A DNA stretch of 40,992 bases from Rikenellaceae bacterium (GCA_015059715.1 SUZV01000016.1:1-40992), one strand, 5' to 3'. Positions 25,333 to 34,988 are shown, counted from the first letter of the stretch. A program made the numbers and translations. The notes: generated from the sequence alone by a model not told the origin.

Positions 25333-28054
25333 CTTTCCACGACTTATTAACGATTACTGGAGGATGCGTAGGAGTGTAGTTCGTTGGTCTATAGACCATT
25401 GCACGTGCCGCTGAAGTCGTGCGGTTACGAGCATCCCACTCAACGAACTCCTCATAATCGTACTCCCACTCTGGGCCGTATGCCAACTTGTGAATACGGT
25501 AGTATATAGCCTCACGCGATGGGGCATTAAAGCTACCAACATTGTAGCGCATAATAGAGTCTTCGGTGGGTCGCCATACGCCTGTCCAATATGTCATACC
25601 GCCCTCGTAAGCTCCGAGGCCCTCGTTGGCATAGCGTGTGTCGTTGATGAAGTTACTCCAGCGTATTGCCGTTGGGTCGCCCGTAAAGTCGATATTCTTC
25701 CACCAACCCCACTCATTCTGCTGCTTCTGCGTCTCTGCCGCGCTGCTGCTTGGTACTTCTCCATACGCCTCATAGGCATACTCATCGGCAAGCTTTGCAA
25801 AGCCGTGACCACACGCCTCGTGATGGAGGAGTGCCGAGAATGATTCTGTGCCCGACTCACTTGAGCCCAATGGGAAGTAGGCGATTGATGGTCCCTCACT
25901 ATAATCGGATAGAATATCTGTTGGATAGTACATAAAGCAAGTACCAGCATACTTTCTTGAGTTCATTATCACTATAAATAGCGTATTATCAATACTTACA
26001 TCGGGCAAGAGACTTTGGGCATACTCGAAGCATCTATTGTCATCGCCATAGACATAAGTACCCCCACCGAAGTTGGTACTGAGAGCCGACTGCTTACCAT
26101 AGAAATACTCGCCATGTTTCGACACCGTAGTTATCGCATAGACATTGAACAACTCCTTAAACGACTTATATGGTTCGATAGTGAACAACTGGCTGTATGC
26201 ATAGTCGGCATCACGGTCAAAATCGCCATTTTTCACCTGAACATCATTATATGTATCGCCCAGTATCACCACATTAATACCCAGACCCTGCGAAGCCTCC
26301 TGTAAAACACGAATAGTACCATCTGCCGAGTAGTCCTCAGAGGCGTAATACTCTTTAACATCGCCACGTCCCAACTCCTCATATAGGAATGTTTCGAAAT
26401 TAACAATATCCTTATTCACCAAGAATTGAGTATGCCATAAGATTCTTCCCGTACTATCGACCAAGGCGTAAGATGGGAAGATACGAGAGAGTTCAAAACC
26501 AGTTCTGAAACTTCTCCAAGGAATATCCATAGACTCGACATAATAACTATAATCGGCTTCGTCGGAGATAAATGAGCCTACAAAACCTAATCCATAATCC
26601 TTATACCTCTCATATAGGTTCTTTAGATAATTTGTTGGTTCATTTCCATTCCATGTTACCCACTGGTACACCATTGTGTACTTGTGCGAAGCATACTCTT
26701 CTGTTAAGTTCCAAGGCTCACCATCCATATCTATCTTTTCACCCAACGGGGCATATATCTCACAATCTTCGAGCTCGAACTTGTTACCTGGGAGTATCTC
26801 TTTCCAATTATCCTTAAAAAGCTCGGATTCAAGCAAACTCTCTGGAAGTGGGCCTACCATATTGCAATTTATCACGCTTATAGAATGTAGCTTTGATAGA
26901 TTCATTACCTCAGATGGGAAGGTAGCTCCCTCCAAATTCCAATTTAAATCTAATTGGAGAATCTCCAACTCAGATAAGTCTCCTATGCGTGGAGAGATAG
27001 TTCCTGATAGGTTGTTTCTCGATAATGATAGAATGGTGCATCTACCCTGCTCATTTGTATGTACACCATCCCACTTGCTGATAGGCTCGTCGCTACACCA
27101 ATTATTGTTCCTCTCCCACTGATCGCCATTTGCAGCCTTATATATCTCAATAAGTGCCTCGCGGTCAATATCACTACCTGTCTCTTCGTATTCAAATTGC
27201 GCCATACTCTTAACACCCGAGCGCACAATGGTAATAGACCTATTTGTCGACTTGGTCATATACGAGCCATCCTCACAATAGATTGTTACAGTGAAACCAT
27301 TCTCGTATGTCACAGCAGGCAGCATAAACCAAAACGCTGTAGCCTCAGTTTTCGAGAGCTGTACAGGCTCCGAACAGATAAGCTTTATCTCTCTATTAGT
27401 CTCATCTCCTGCATCCGACATAGCAATCGTAGGTACATCCGAAAGCGATATATTACACGTACCGCTTATATAATCCACGCTATTGCTCTTGAGCACAACA
27501 CGCTTTACTACCTTATCACCTAACACCTTTATTCTCAAGGCTCCCAACACGTTTACAAACGATAGCTCGGCATCCTCTGTCGTCTCAGTACAGGCAACCA
27601 TAAGGTTAGCACCAGTACCAAAGCTATTAGGCTTGTAATATTGCCTTGGTGGAAGGTATGTAGATATACCCTCAGGACCATACTTTAGGCTGTCGCAATA
27701 TGGGTAAACGGCGATATTACGAGATAAAATATCTCCACCATCTTCTGCTTTGGCCGACATCGATAGCGTCGCAACGCCCGTCCCGACACCGTCGGTGACG
27801 TTATACTTCGATGCAATATCTACACCATCAAATATAGCCACCTCATCAGCCTCTTCCCAAACAACAGAGAGCTCCTCGGTTATAGATGTACGTGTTTGGC
27901 TATCCGCTTGTGGCGCAGTAGCCAAAAACTCCCTACCACTATCTATGTTAGTGTTACTTGTGTAAGTTATCTCTATGTCGTTGATACACGACAATAGCGA
28001 TGATACCATACACAAAACTACGATTTTCGCGTATTTATATATATTCCGTTTCAT
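25322..28054 (-). CDS. Secreted M64 (IgA-peptidase-like) metallopeptidase lipoprotein
   Basis: A 910-residue lipoprotein (lipobox SLLSC, Cys23). In order: a fimbrillin-like beta domain (about 45-290; SQTRTSI and VVWEEADEVAIFDG), a short leucine-rich segment (about 300-420; LSLSRNNLSGTI), a thioredoxin-like region (about 440-560; YALVDSTGRILWHT), and an M64 peptidase domain with the zinc motif HEACGHGFAKLADEY (about 741). M64 includes the IgA peptidase of Clostridium ramosum, but many members have unknown targets, so IgA cleavage here is only possible. It ends with THPPVIVNKSWKDAK. It lies 23 bases after the LRR lipoprotein gene in one operon and should be surface-exposed. Confidence 0.88.
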   Translation of the reverse strand: MKRNIYKYAKIVVLCMVSSLLSCINDIEITYTSNTNIDSGREFLATAPQADSQTRTSITEELSVVWEEADEVAIFDGVDIASKYNVTDGVGTGVATLSMSAKAEDGGDILSRNIAVYPYCDSLKYGPEGISTYLPPRQYYKPNSFGTGANLMVACTETTEDAELSFVNVLGALRIKVLGDKVVKRVVLKSNSVDYISGTCNISLSDVPTIAMSDAGDETNREIKLICSEPVQLSKTEATAFWFMLPAVTYENGFTVTIYCEDGSYMTKSTNRSITIVRSGVKSMAQFEYEETGSDIDREALIEIYKAANGDQWERNNNWCSDEPISKWDGVHTNEQGRCTILSLSRNNLSGTISPRIGDLSELEILQLDLNWNLEGATFPSEVMNLSKLHSISVINCNMVGPLPESLLESELFKDNWKEILPGNKFELEDCEIYAPLGEKIDMDGEPWNLTEEYASHKYTMVYQWVTWNGNEPTNYLKNLYERYKDYGLGFVGSFISDEADYSYYVESMDIPWRSFRTGFELSRIFPSYALVDSTGRILWHTQFLVNKDIVNFETFLYEELGRGDVKEYYASEDYSADGTIRVLQEASQGLGINVVILGDTYNDVQVKNGDFDRDADYAYSQLFTIEPYKSFKELFNVYAITTVSKHGEYFYGKQSALSTNFGGGTYVYGDDNRCFEYAQSLLPDVSIDNTLFIVIMNSRKYAGTCFMYYPTDILSDYSEGPSIAYFPLGSSESGTESFSALLHHEACGHGFAKLADEYAYEAYGEVPSSSAAETQKQQNEWGWWKNIDFTGDPTAIRWSNFINDTRYANEGLGAYEGGMTYWTGVWRPTEDSIMRYNVGSFNAPSREAIYYRIHKLAYGPEWEYDYEEFVEWDARNRTTSAARAMVYRPTNYTPTHPPVIVNKSWKDAK

Positions 28055-28077
28055 AACTGCTACTCTTTATAAAGTTA

Positions 28078-31000
28078 CTACCACTCCTCTTCGCCCTCAT
28101 CAGTAAAGTCCTCATTGCCCGATCCGCTACCTGTCTCATTGGCCTTTATCAACGAGACATACTCCTGCCAATCGGTAGCCTGAAGATATAGCTCCTTAGA
28201 CTCTACTGGGACATAAATCGAAACATTGTCGTTGAGGACGAACGCTCCCTTTTCCAATGTTGCAGGAGTCGTAGAGCTAAAGAATAGATTTCTTATGTTT
28301 TGTCCATCAATAGCATTAGCTCTAAAATTGGCGACACTCTTCGGGAAGGATATATCTGTCACATCTGAGTATTTAAAGACGTGCGGTGCTACGGTCTGTA
28401 CCGTTGTAGTTACCGTATATTTTGATACGTTAGGTAGAATAGCTACCAACATACCATCTACGATGAGTGAGTCCCCATTATATGAGGCATATTTACCCTT
28501 GAAGCTTGACAATACACCTCCCGAGAATGTTCCAGGTTGGATATCGGTGATATTTTGTGGCACCTCAAATGTTGTCAACCCTGCGGGAGCATAGGCCATA
28601 AGTTTAGTATCATCGACCAATAGTTTTCCATCTAATGAGGCATAAGCTCCCGAGAAACTAATCAATTTCGTACATCCCGCAAATGCTCCATTACCGATAG
28701 ATGCTACGCTCTGAGGAAGGCTAATGCCTGTAATATTAGTATTAGCAAACGCAAAGTCGCCCACACGCTCTAATGACGAAGGAAGTAGGATATCCTGTAA
28801 TTTAGCACATTCTGCAAAAGCCTCATCCTCAACATCTTTAAGCGAGCTAAATAGTAATAGCTCTCTAAAAGACTCTATATCCTCATTACACCTTGGTAAC
28901 GAAGTTATCGTATTTGCCTCATCTAAAGAGAACTCTAAATCTCCGTTTGCATCCCAGTTGTTGATGCAATATTGTTTTGCCTCAGGGTCTTTAAAGTTTA
29001 TATTTGGATTCTCCCCATCACGAATAACCGTTGTCCAAGAGTCAGCTGATATGTACCCACCAATATCTTCACTAAGATAGATAGCAACCATAGATGCGCT
29101 ATTACTTGTAGATACTCCCCTTATACCTTTAGAGGCTCTTAAATCAAGAGTGGTTAGATTATTGCTAACACAATAAATATATTCAAGCTTTGTGTTGTTA
29201 GTTAAGTCGAGTGATGTAAGAGCATTACCACTACATTGTATGTAAGTCAACTCGGTACAATCAGAGAGGTCCAACGAAGAGATGTTTGCAGACTCGCACA
29301 TCAACCTTTCCAATGCAACACACCCCTCTAAGTTTAACTCCTCCATCCACGACATATAAGTTCTTAGCTCCTTTAGCTTACTATGTCCACGCATATCCAA
29401 CGAAACAATATCATTTAGGCAGACATCAACAAACTCCAGCTCAAGATTCGACGATAGGTCCAGCTCACTTAGTGCTCCTGAACAGATAAATGTCTTAAGC
29501 TTCTTATTCTGGGTAAGAGAGATACTACTAAAGTAATTACTTCCACAATCTAAATACTCCAACTCCTTGTTTTGCGAAACATCCAACCCTCTAAGATGGT
29601 TCGAGTGACATATCAGGGTCTTTAGCTTCACATTTGCCGACACATCTAACTCTTCGACACTGTATAACTCCCAACCGCGATCAGTCCATCCTGGTCCACT
29701 ACACTTTAAATACTCCAAATTCTTAAAATGCTCGATACCAGCCAACGACACTAATTGACTATTGTAGATATCGATACTCACTACGTCCAACGCCTCGCTC
29801 ATCGACACTCCACCGTCAGCATTTGCGTCAAAGTTCTCGATACAGTAGGTCTCAAACACCTTATCATCAAAGGTGATATATTCAATCTTAGGCTGCTCGA
29901 TAGTATATTCAACGTATATATCAGAATCCTTTGCCTTAATCTTTACCTCCGCACTACGATACGCTGTCTTATTCGGAGCAACCTTCAATGTAACACTATT
30001 TTTCTCCATTGCGCGAGTATCGGGAACTACTGATATCCAACTCTGTGCCTCTTCTGGGATGACTACCTCGCACTCTACATTTGACAAAAACTCCAAGGCT
30101 ACCTCACCACCCTCAGCTGCAACCTGCTTGGTGGCACTATCCTCAACTATCAAACCTGCCGCCTCGAATGTGATGCTACGCATAATAACCTTATCGCCAT
30201 TCGACACAAATACAATCACCTTGCTATACTCATCAAGCGTAGCACCTGTAGCAATATGAATCTTGCCTGTCAGGCCACTCTCATCATCATAGGCCACCTT
30301 AGCCTTAATATCTGCCGACGAGGTAACCTCTACGGTTACTCTATCGGTAACACTCGTAACAGTATAGCCAATCTGGCGAGTTGCGTTAGGCGACATAACC
30401 AACAAATCGCTCTCCGCAAACTCAATGCTCAGTGCTAAACTCTTTGGGATAGTAATCACCGTTCCATCCGCAAGCGTAAAATATACATTTTCAACATCTT
30501 CGGTAACACTCTTAAAGAATGAGTCACCATCTGCTCCATCTGTACCATTAGAGCCATCATTGCCATCTTCGCCAGTAGCCTTGCCAAGCTCCGTCCACGA
30601 TGCACCTTCGTCATAAGAGATATACCAATAGCCATCTTCAATTTTGAGCTGTGGGGTGACACCATCTTTACCGTCTGCACCATCGGCTCCATCCTTACCG
30701 TCTGCACCATTGATACCATCATTACCGTCGGCACCATCTGCACCATCCTTACCGTCGGCTCCATCAGCTCCATCCTTACCATCTGCACCATTGATACCAT
30801 CCTTGCCGTCTGCTCCATCCTTACCATCTGCTCCGTCGGCTCCATCAGCTCCATCTTTACCGTCTGCACCATTGATACCATCCTTGCCGTCGGCTCCATC
30901 CTTACCATCTGCTCCGTCGGCTCCATCGGCTCCATCCTTGCCATCTGTACCCTGTGCCTTAATCTTGTTGCCATTGTCGTCGAGAAGCCACTCGCCATCC

Positions 31001-31431
31001 AATGTCCAGTAGTAGATGCCGTCGCTATCCTGCTTAACTCCAATAGTTGGAACATAGCCACCATCCTTGCCATCGGCTCCATCCTTGCCATCGGCTCCAT
31101 CCTTGCCATCAGCTCCATCCTTGCCATCTTTGCCATCCTCACCGTGATAGATGGTAATAGGCTCCGACTTAGTAAAGGTGATGGTATAACCAATAGTCTT
31201 GCCACCCTCGGTAATAGGCGTAACGCCTGTGACGTAATCGTTGTTCTGAAGAGCATCAACAAGCGTCTGCAACGCTGTAATGTTGGTATTCATCTGCCTG
31301 CACAACTCCTCGAGTTTTGCAATGCGACCTTCGTGGTCCTGGAGCTTATCCCATACAGCAGTATCATCGTAGCTGCACGACGATACGACCATTGCTACCA
31401 CGAGGGCAAGAAAGATTGATAAACGTTTCAT
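28078..31431 (-). CDS. Surface lipoprotein: DUF4988, collagen-like repeats, BACON-like and LRR domains
   Basis: A 1117-residue lipoprotein (VVSSC, Cys19). A coiled coil (23-62) leads into a DUF4988-type domain (to about 96). Collagen-like Gly-x-x triplets, mostly GKDGAD, fill 97-124, 161-258 and 287-303. Residues 304-430 and a BACON-like domain (about 430-513) follow. An EF-hand-like loop DANADGGVSMSE (535-546) precedes a leucine-rich repeat block (about 550-790). A second loop DANGDLEFSLDE then comes before BspA-type LRR_5 repeats (about 850-1000). The EF-hand loops probably bind calcium. The C-terminus is acidic. Role: adhesion or protein binding at the cell surface (inference). First gene of the operon with the M64 peptidase; exact promoter upstream. 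Confidence 0.88.
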   Translation of the reverse strand: MKRLSIFLALVVAMVVSSCSYDDTAVWDKLQDHEGRIAKLEELCRQMNTNITALQTLVDALQNNDYVTGVTPITEGGKTIGYTITFTKSEPITIYHGEDGKDGKDGADGKDGADGKDGADGKDGGYVPTIGVKQDSDGIYYWTLDGEWLLDDNGNKIKAQGTDGKDGADGADGADGKDGADGKDGINGADGKDGADGADGADGKDGADGKDGINGADGKDGADGADGKDGADGADGNDGINGADGKDGADGADGKDGVTPQLKIEDGYWYISYDEGASWTELGKATGEDGNDGSNGTDGADGDSFFKSVTEDVENVYFTLADGTVITIPKSLALSIEFAESDLLVMSPNATRQIGYTVTSVTDRVTVEVTSSADIKAKVAYDDESGLTGKIHIATGATLDEYSKVIVFVSNGDKVIMRSITFEAAGLIVEDSATKQVAAEGGEVALEFLSNVECEVVIPEEAQSWISVVPDTRAMEKNSVTLKVAPNKTAYRSAEVKIKAKDSDIYVEYTIEQPKIEYITFDDKVFETYCIENFDANADGGVSMSEALDVVSIDIYNSQLVSLAGIEHFKNLEYLKCSGPGWTDRGWELYSVEELDVSANVKLKTLICHSNHLRGLDVSQNKELEYLDCGSNYFSSISLTQNKKLKTFICSGALSELDLSSNLELEFVDVCLNDIVSLDMRGHSKLKELRTYMSWMEELNLEGCVALERLMCESANISSLDLSDCTELTYIQCSGNALTSLDLTNNTKLEYIYCVSNNLTTLDLRASKGIRGVSTSNSASMVAIYLSEDIGGYISADSWTTVIRDGENPNINFKDPEAKQYCINNWDANGDLEFSLDEANTITSLPRCNEDIESFRELLLFSSLKDVEDEAFAECAKLQDILLPSSLERVGDFAFANTNITGISLPQSVASIGNGAFAGCTKLISFSGAYASLDGKLLVDDTKLMAYAPAGLTTFEVPQNITDIQPGTFSGGVLSSFKGKYASYNGDSLIVDGMLVAILPNVSKYTVTTTVQTVAPHVFKYSDVTDISFPKSVANFRANAIDGQNIRNLFFSSTTPATLEKGAFVLNDNVSIYVPVESKELYLQATDWQEYVSLIKANETGSGSGNEDFTDEGEEEW
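30658..31143 (-). repeat. Collagen-like coding repeats
   Basis: Within the LRR lipoprotein gene, DNA repeats encode Gly-Lys-Asp-Gly-Ala-Asp type triplets in two blocks (30658-30951 and 31060-31143). A higher-order unit containing GKDGINGADGKDGADGADG recurs about three times. All units are multiples of nine bases, so length changes by slippage would keep the frame. Confidence 0.9.
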
Positions 31432-31482
31432 ATCGCTTAGTATTTGGGTTATGTCGACTTGATGATAAATATATCAACTTTA

Positions 31483-31513
31483 CAAAGTTAAACATTATTA
31501 CCGAAATAATCAA
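31483..31513 (-). promoter_or_regulatory. Promoter of the LRR-M64 operon
   Basis: TTG (complement of 31511-31513), 20-bp spacer, TAACTTTG (complement of 31483-31490), about 50 bases before the start codon. Confidence 0.75.
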
Positions 31514-31576
31514 CACTTTGCAGAGATATTGACACTTATAAGCCGATAAAAAATAGTATTATAAAATAGAAAAATG

Positions 31577-31607
31577 TTGTATTTTCCGAATTATTTATCT
31601 ATTTTTG
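31577..31607 (+). promoter_or_regulatory. Promoter of the cyd operon
   Basis: TTG (31577-31579), 20-bp spacer, TATTTTTG (31600-31607), 24 bases before the DUF4492 start. Confidence 0.75.
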
Positions 31608-31631
31608 TAGTAGCAAATAGTAAGACAACGT

Positions 31632-31862
31632 ATGATAAATAGAGTTAAAGCGATATGGAACTTCTACATCGAGGGGTTCAGAGAGATGACCTGGGGAAGG
31701 CAACTATGGTGGTTGATACTCCTCAAAGTCGTCATCCTATTTGTGCTGCTGCGAGGCTTCTTCTTTCGCCCAACACTGGCAGGCAAGAGCGAGGAGCAAC
31801 GCATAGAGTACATCGGAGAACAATTAACAAAAAATCAAACTAATAACCTAAATCAAAACTAA
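31632..31862 (+). CDS. DUF4492 small membrane protein upstream of cydA
   Basis: A 76-residue protein with a short amphipathic N-terminus (VKAIWNFYIEGFREMTWGR), one hydrophobic helix (LWWLILLKVVILFVLL) and a polar tail. It matches what I know as DUF4492, found directly before cydA in Bacteroidetes. The role is unproven; by analogy with CydX-like subunits it may be an accessory subunit or assembly factor of cytochrome bd. It lies six bases before cydA and has the operon promoter in front. Confidence 0.8.
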   Translation: MINRVKAIWNFYIEGFREMTWGRQLWWLILLKVVILFVLLRGFFFRPTLAGKSEEQRIEYIGEQLTKNQTNNLNQN

Positions 31863-31867
31863 TTACT

Positions 31868-33355
31868 ATGGTAGAGACAGCATTAGTAGATTGGTCGAGG
31901 ATGCAGTTTGCACTTACGGCTGGTTACCATTGGCTCTTTGTGCCGCTAACGTTGGGATTAGCGGTGATTATGGCCACTATGGAGTCTATCTACGTGGCTA
32001 CGGGCGACGAGTTCTGGAAGCGTACAGCGAAGTTCTGGATGAAGATATTCGCCATCAACTTCGCAGTGGGCATAGCCACAGGTATTATCCTTGAGTTCGA
32101 GTTCGGAACAAACTGGAGCAACTACTCGTGGTTCGTGGGCGACATATTCGGTGCGCCATTAGCCATCGAGGGCATCTTCGCCTTCTTTATGGAGGCTACA
32201 TTCTTTGCTGTGATGTTCTTCGGCTGGGAGAAGGTGAGCAAGCGTTTCCACTTGGCCGCCACGTGGCTCACAGGCATTGGCGCAGCAATATCGGCAGTAT
32301 GGATTCTTGTGGCTAACTCGTGGATGCAGAACCCCGTAGGCATGGAGTTCAACCCCGACACTGTACGCCACGAGATGGTCGACTTCTGGGCCTTAGTACT
32401 CAACCCTGTAGCGATATCGAAGTTCTTCCACTCGGTATTTAGCGGCTGGATGACGGGCGCGATATTCGTCATAGGCATCAGCTGTTGGTATCTAATCAAG
32501 GGCCGCGAGAGGCGTTTTGCACTATCGAGCATCCGCGTAGCAGCCATAGTGGGTATCTTCGGCACCTTAGCGGTGATGTTTAGTGGCGATAGCTCGGGCG
32601 TACACGCCGCAAAGTATCAGCCTATGAAACTCGCAGCAGCCGAAGGCCTTGAGGATGGTGGTCCACGTGCTCCATTCTCAATAGTTCCAGGTGTTGAGAT
32701 TCCAGGCATGCTCTCGATACTCGCCACGCACGACATCGATGGCTATGTGCCTGGCATAAACAACATCCTCGATGGCTACACCACACCCGAAGGCGAGCGT
32801 ATGCTCTCGGCCGATGAGAAGATTGAGCGCGGTAAGGTGGCCCTCGAAGCCTTTGCTACGTATCGCGAGCTCAAGGAGAGCGACCCCGAGGCTGCGGCAC
32901 TTGCACGACAGACCCTCGACGAGAATATCGAATACTTCGGCTATGGATATATCGACTCTAAGGAGGAGCTTGTACCCCCCGTACCACTCGTATACTGGGC
33001 ATTCCGCACTATGGTCTACCTCGGAGGCTTCCTCCTTATGCTTATGTTTGTAGTGCTGTGGGCCGAGCGTCGCAAGCGTCTTGCCGATATGCGTTGGCTG
33101 CTGTGGGTAGCTCTGCTCTCGATACCCCTGGTATACATTGCTGGTCAGGCAGGATGGATTGTTGCCGAGGTGGGTCGTCAGCCCTGGGTTATCGATGGTC
33201 TACTACCTGTCAAGGCGGCTGTATCGAGCGTCAGCGTAGCTGCTGTGCAGACAACATTCTGGCTCTTTGTTGCCATCTTCACACTCTTCCTCGTTATTGA
33301 GATACGCATTATGATTAAGGCCATTAAGCAGGGCCCAAATATTGAAATCGAATAA
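31868..33355 (+). CDS. cydA: Cytochrome bd ubiquinol/menaquinol oxidase subunit I
   Basis: Subunit I of the high-affinity oxygen reductase carrying hemes b558, b595 and d and the quinol site. In the 495 residues, H21 (AGYHWLFVPLT) is the expected heme ligand, AVGIATGIILEFEFGTNW lies on helix 3, KFFHSVFSGWMTG holds another heme histidine, and EVGRQPWVIDGLL is strictly typical. About nine membrane helices are visible; the periplasmic Q-loop is about 100 residues. In a gut anaerobe it allows respiration at nanomolar oxygen. It lies 11 bases upstream of cydB. Confidence 0.97.
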   Translation: MVETALVDWSRMQFALTAGYHWLFVPLTLGLAVIMATMESIYVATGDEFWKRTAKFWMKIFAINFAVGIATGIILEFEFGTNWSNYSWFVGDIFGAPLAIEGIFAFFMEATFFAVMFFGWEKVSKRFHLAATWLTGIGAAISAVWILVANSWMQNPVGMEFNPDTVRHEMVDFWALVLNPVAISKFFHSVFSGWMTGAIFVIGISCWYLIKGRERRFALSSIRVAAIVGIFGTLAVMFSGDSSGVHAAKYQPMKLAAAEGLEDGGPRAPFSIVPGVEIPGMLSILATHDIDGYVPGINNILDGYTTPEGERMLSADEKIERGKVALEAFATYRELKESDPEAAALARQTLDENIEYFGYGYIDSKEELVPPVPLVYWAFRTMVYLGGFLLMLMFVVLWAERRKRLADMRWLLWVALLSIPLVYIAGQAGWIVAEVGRQPWVIDGLLPVKAAVSSVSVAAVQTTFWLFVAIFTLFLVIEIRIMIKAIKQGPNIEIE

Positions 33356-33366
33356 ACTTTGCAACG

Positions 33367-34509
33367 ATGATAACCTACGAATTTTTACAAAACTACTGGT
33401 GGTTTCTCATAGCCCTGTTAGGTGGCTTGCTCGTATTTCTACTCTTCGTACAGGGTGGCAATGCGCTGATATTCCTCGCTGGTAAGCTTGAGTCGGAGCG
33501 TCAGCTGATAGTAAACTCTACGGGACGTAAGTGGGAGCTTACGTTCACCACGCTTGTAACCTTTGGTGGAGCCTTCTTTGCCTCGTTTCCACTATTCTAC
33601 AGCACAAGCTTCGGTGGGGCATACTGGGTATGGATTCTGATACTTATAACCTTTGTCTTTCAGGCCGTCTCATACGAGTTCCAGAGCAAGGCTGGCAACC
33701 TACTCGGCAAGCGCACGTTCCGCATCTTCCTGACGCTAAATGGATGCCTTGCACCACTGCTTATAGGCACTGCCGTAGGCACATTCTTCACAGGCTCGGA
33801 CTTTACGGTCAACAAGAGTGCCGTAGGCGATATCGCCTCGCCCGTTATTAGCCGTTGGGGCAACGAGTGGCACGGCTTGGAGGCCGTAGCCAACCCCTTC
33901 AACGTCGAGTTCGGACTTATGGTGATGACCCTCGCAATATCATTAGGCGCGCTATACCTTATTAATAATATAGAGGACGATAAGCTTGCGTCGCAGCTAC
34001 GCCGCAGCTTGGCACTATTCTTTGGCCTCTTCCTGCTTCTCTTTGTTGTAGTGTGCTACCACCTAATCACTATGGAGGGCTTTGCGGTAGATGGCTCGGG
34101 CGAAATATATATGCAGCAGGGCAAGTATTTTACCAACCTTATAGAGATGCCTGCGGTGCTTACACTGCTACTCGCAGGTGCTGTGCTGCTCGTTACGGGT
34201 ATCGTAGCTACGCTCCTTCGCAAAGGGTTTAGACGCGGCATATGGCTTGCAGGCCCAGGCACCATATTTGCGGTTATGGCACTCTTTATGGTTGTGGGTT
34301 ACAACAATACGGCCTACTACCCCTCGAATGTAGACTTAGCCTCGTCGCTCACCTTGGCCAATAGCTCGTCGAGTGAGTTTACGCTGCGCACTATGGCCGT
34401 TGTGTCGCTCATCATCCCATTTGTAGTGGCCTACATAGCCTACTTCTGGCGACAGATGGATAAGAAGTCACTCACGACCGAGGAGTTAGAAAAGGGCGAA
34501 AAATATTAA
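33367..34509 (+). CDS. cydB: Cytochrome bd oxidase subunit II
   Basis: A 380-residue membrane subunit of the bd oxidase. It begins YEFLQNYWWFLIALLGGLLVFLLFVQGGNAL, shown here as a hydrophobic first helix, and has about eight further helices with the typical SYEFQSKAGN segment. It stabilises the hemes in subunit I and has no heme ligands of its own. It completes the cyd operon and is followed by three terminator-bearing repeats. No cydCD transporter gene lies nearby. Confidence 0.96.
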   Translation: MITYEFLQNYWWFLIALLGGLLVFLLFVQGGNALIFLAGKLESERQLIVNSTGRKWELTFTTLVTFGGAFFASFPLFYSTSFGGAYWVWILILITFVFQAVSYEFQSKAGNLLGKRTFRIFLTLNGCLAPLLIGTAVGTFFTGSDFTVNKSAVGDIASPVISRWGNEWHGLEAVANPFNVEFGLMVMTLAISLGALYLINNIEDDKLASQLRRSLALFFGLFLLLFVVVCYHLITMEGFAVDGSGEIYMQQGKYFTNLIEMPAVLTLLLAGAVLLVTGIVATLLRKGFRRGIWLAGPGTIFAVMALFMVVGYNNTAYYPSNVDLASSLTLANSSSSEFTLRTMAVVSLIIPFVVAYIAYFWRQMDKKSLTTEELEKGEKY

Positions 34510-34527
34510 TATTAACATAGTTAATAT

Positions 34528-34870
34528 TAATATTAATCATATCTACAATCCCCCTAAATCCCCCTTTGATAAGGGGGACTTTTTCGTTGATGATGACAGG
34601 GGAACAGACACGTTGTAACTAATATTAATCATACCTACAATCCCCCTACCCCCCCCATTTTATAAGGGGGACTTTTTCGTTTATGATGATGGGGAGAGCA
34701 GACACGTTGTAATTAATATTAATCATACCTACAATCCCCCTAAATCCCCCTTTGACCTTCGGTCTTCCTCCTTCGCACCTCGGCATAGAAAATAAATTTA
34801 CTCTGCGCTCGGTTTGTCGTCAGCTGATAAGGGGGACTTTTTCGTTTACGATGATGAAGAGAGCAGACAC
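34528..34870 (+). repeat. Three tandem copies of a terminator-bearing repeat after cydB
   Basis: Each copy starts TAATATTAATCAT, contains CAATCCCCCT ... AAGGGGGACTTTTTCGTT and ends near CAGACACGTTGTAA. Copies: 34528-34619, 34620-34713 and 34714-about 34870. Copy 1 folds as CCCCCTT/AAGGGGG with a TGAT loop (34560-34577) and a T5 tail, so it can terminate cydB transcription. Copy 3 has a 72-base insertion in that loop (34756-34827). The remaining sequence to 34988 shows nothing recognisable. Confidence 0.85.
34560..34584 (+). terminator. cydB terminator
   Basis: Stem CCCCCTT/AAGGGGG with loop TGAT, then ACTTTTT. The first of three related hairpins. Confidence 0.8.
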
Positions 34871-34988
34871 ATATCGCAACCCGTGTATGGTGTAGTTAGA
34901 TCATACGGTTATTACGAATATAATCACCATCTTAGGTTAGGATCTTGATTTTTAGTCACAAACAATCTACAAAAATCAGAAAATCGTT

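Noticed and set aside
30644..31012. Repeats resembling a CRISPR array or an antisense repetitive protein (LPSAPS...)
   Set aside because: No constant repeat with unique spacers; they are collagen-like codons of the minus-strand lipoprotein.
34756..34827. Insertion sequence in the cydB terminator
   Set aside because: Only 72 bases, no terminal inverted repeats or coding capacity; kept as an unclassified insertion instead.
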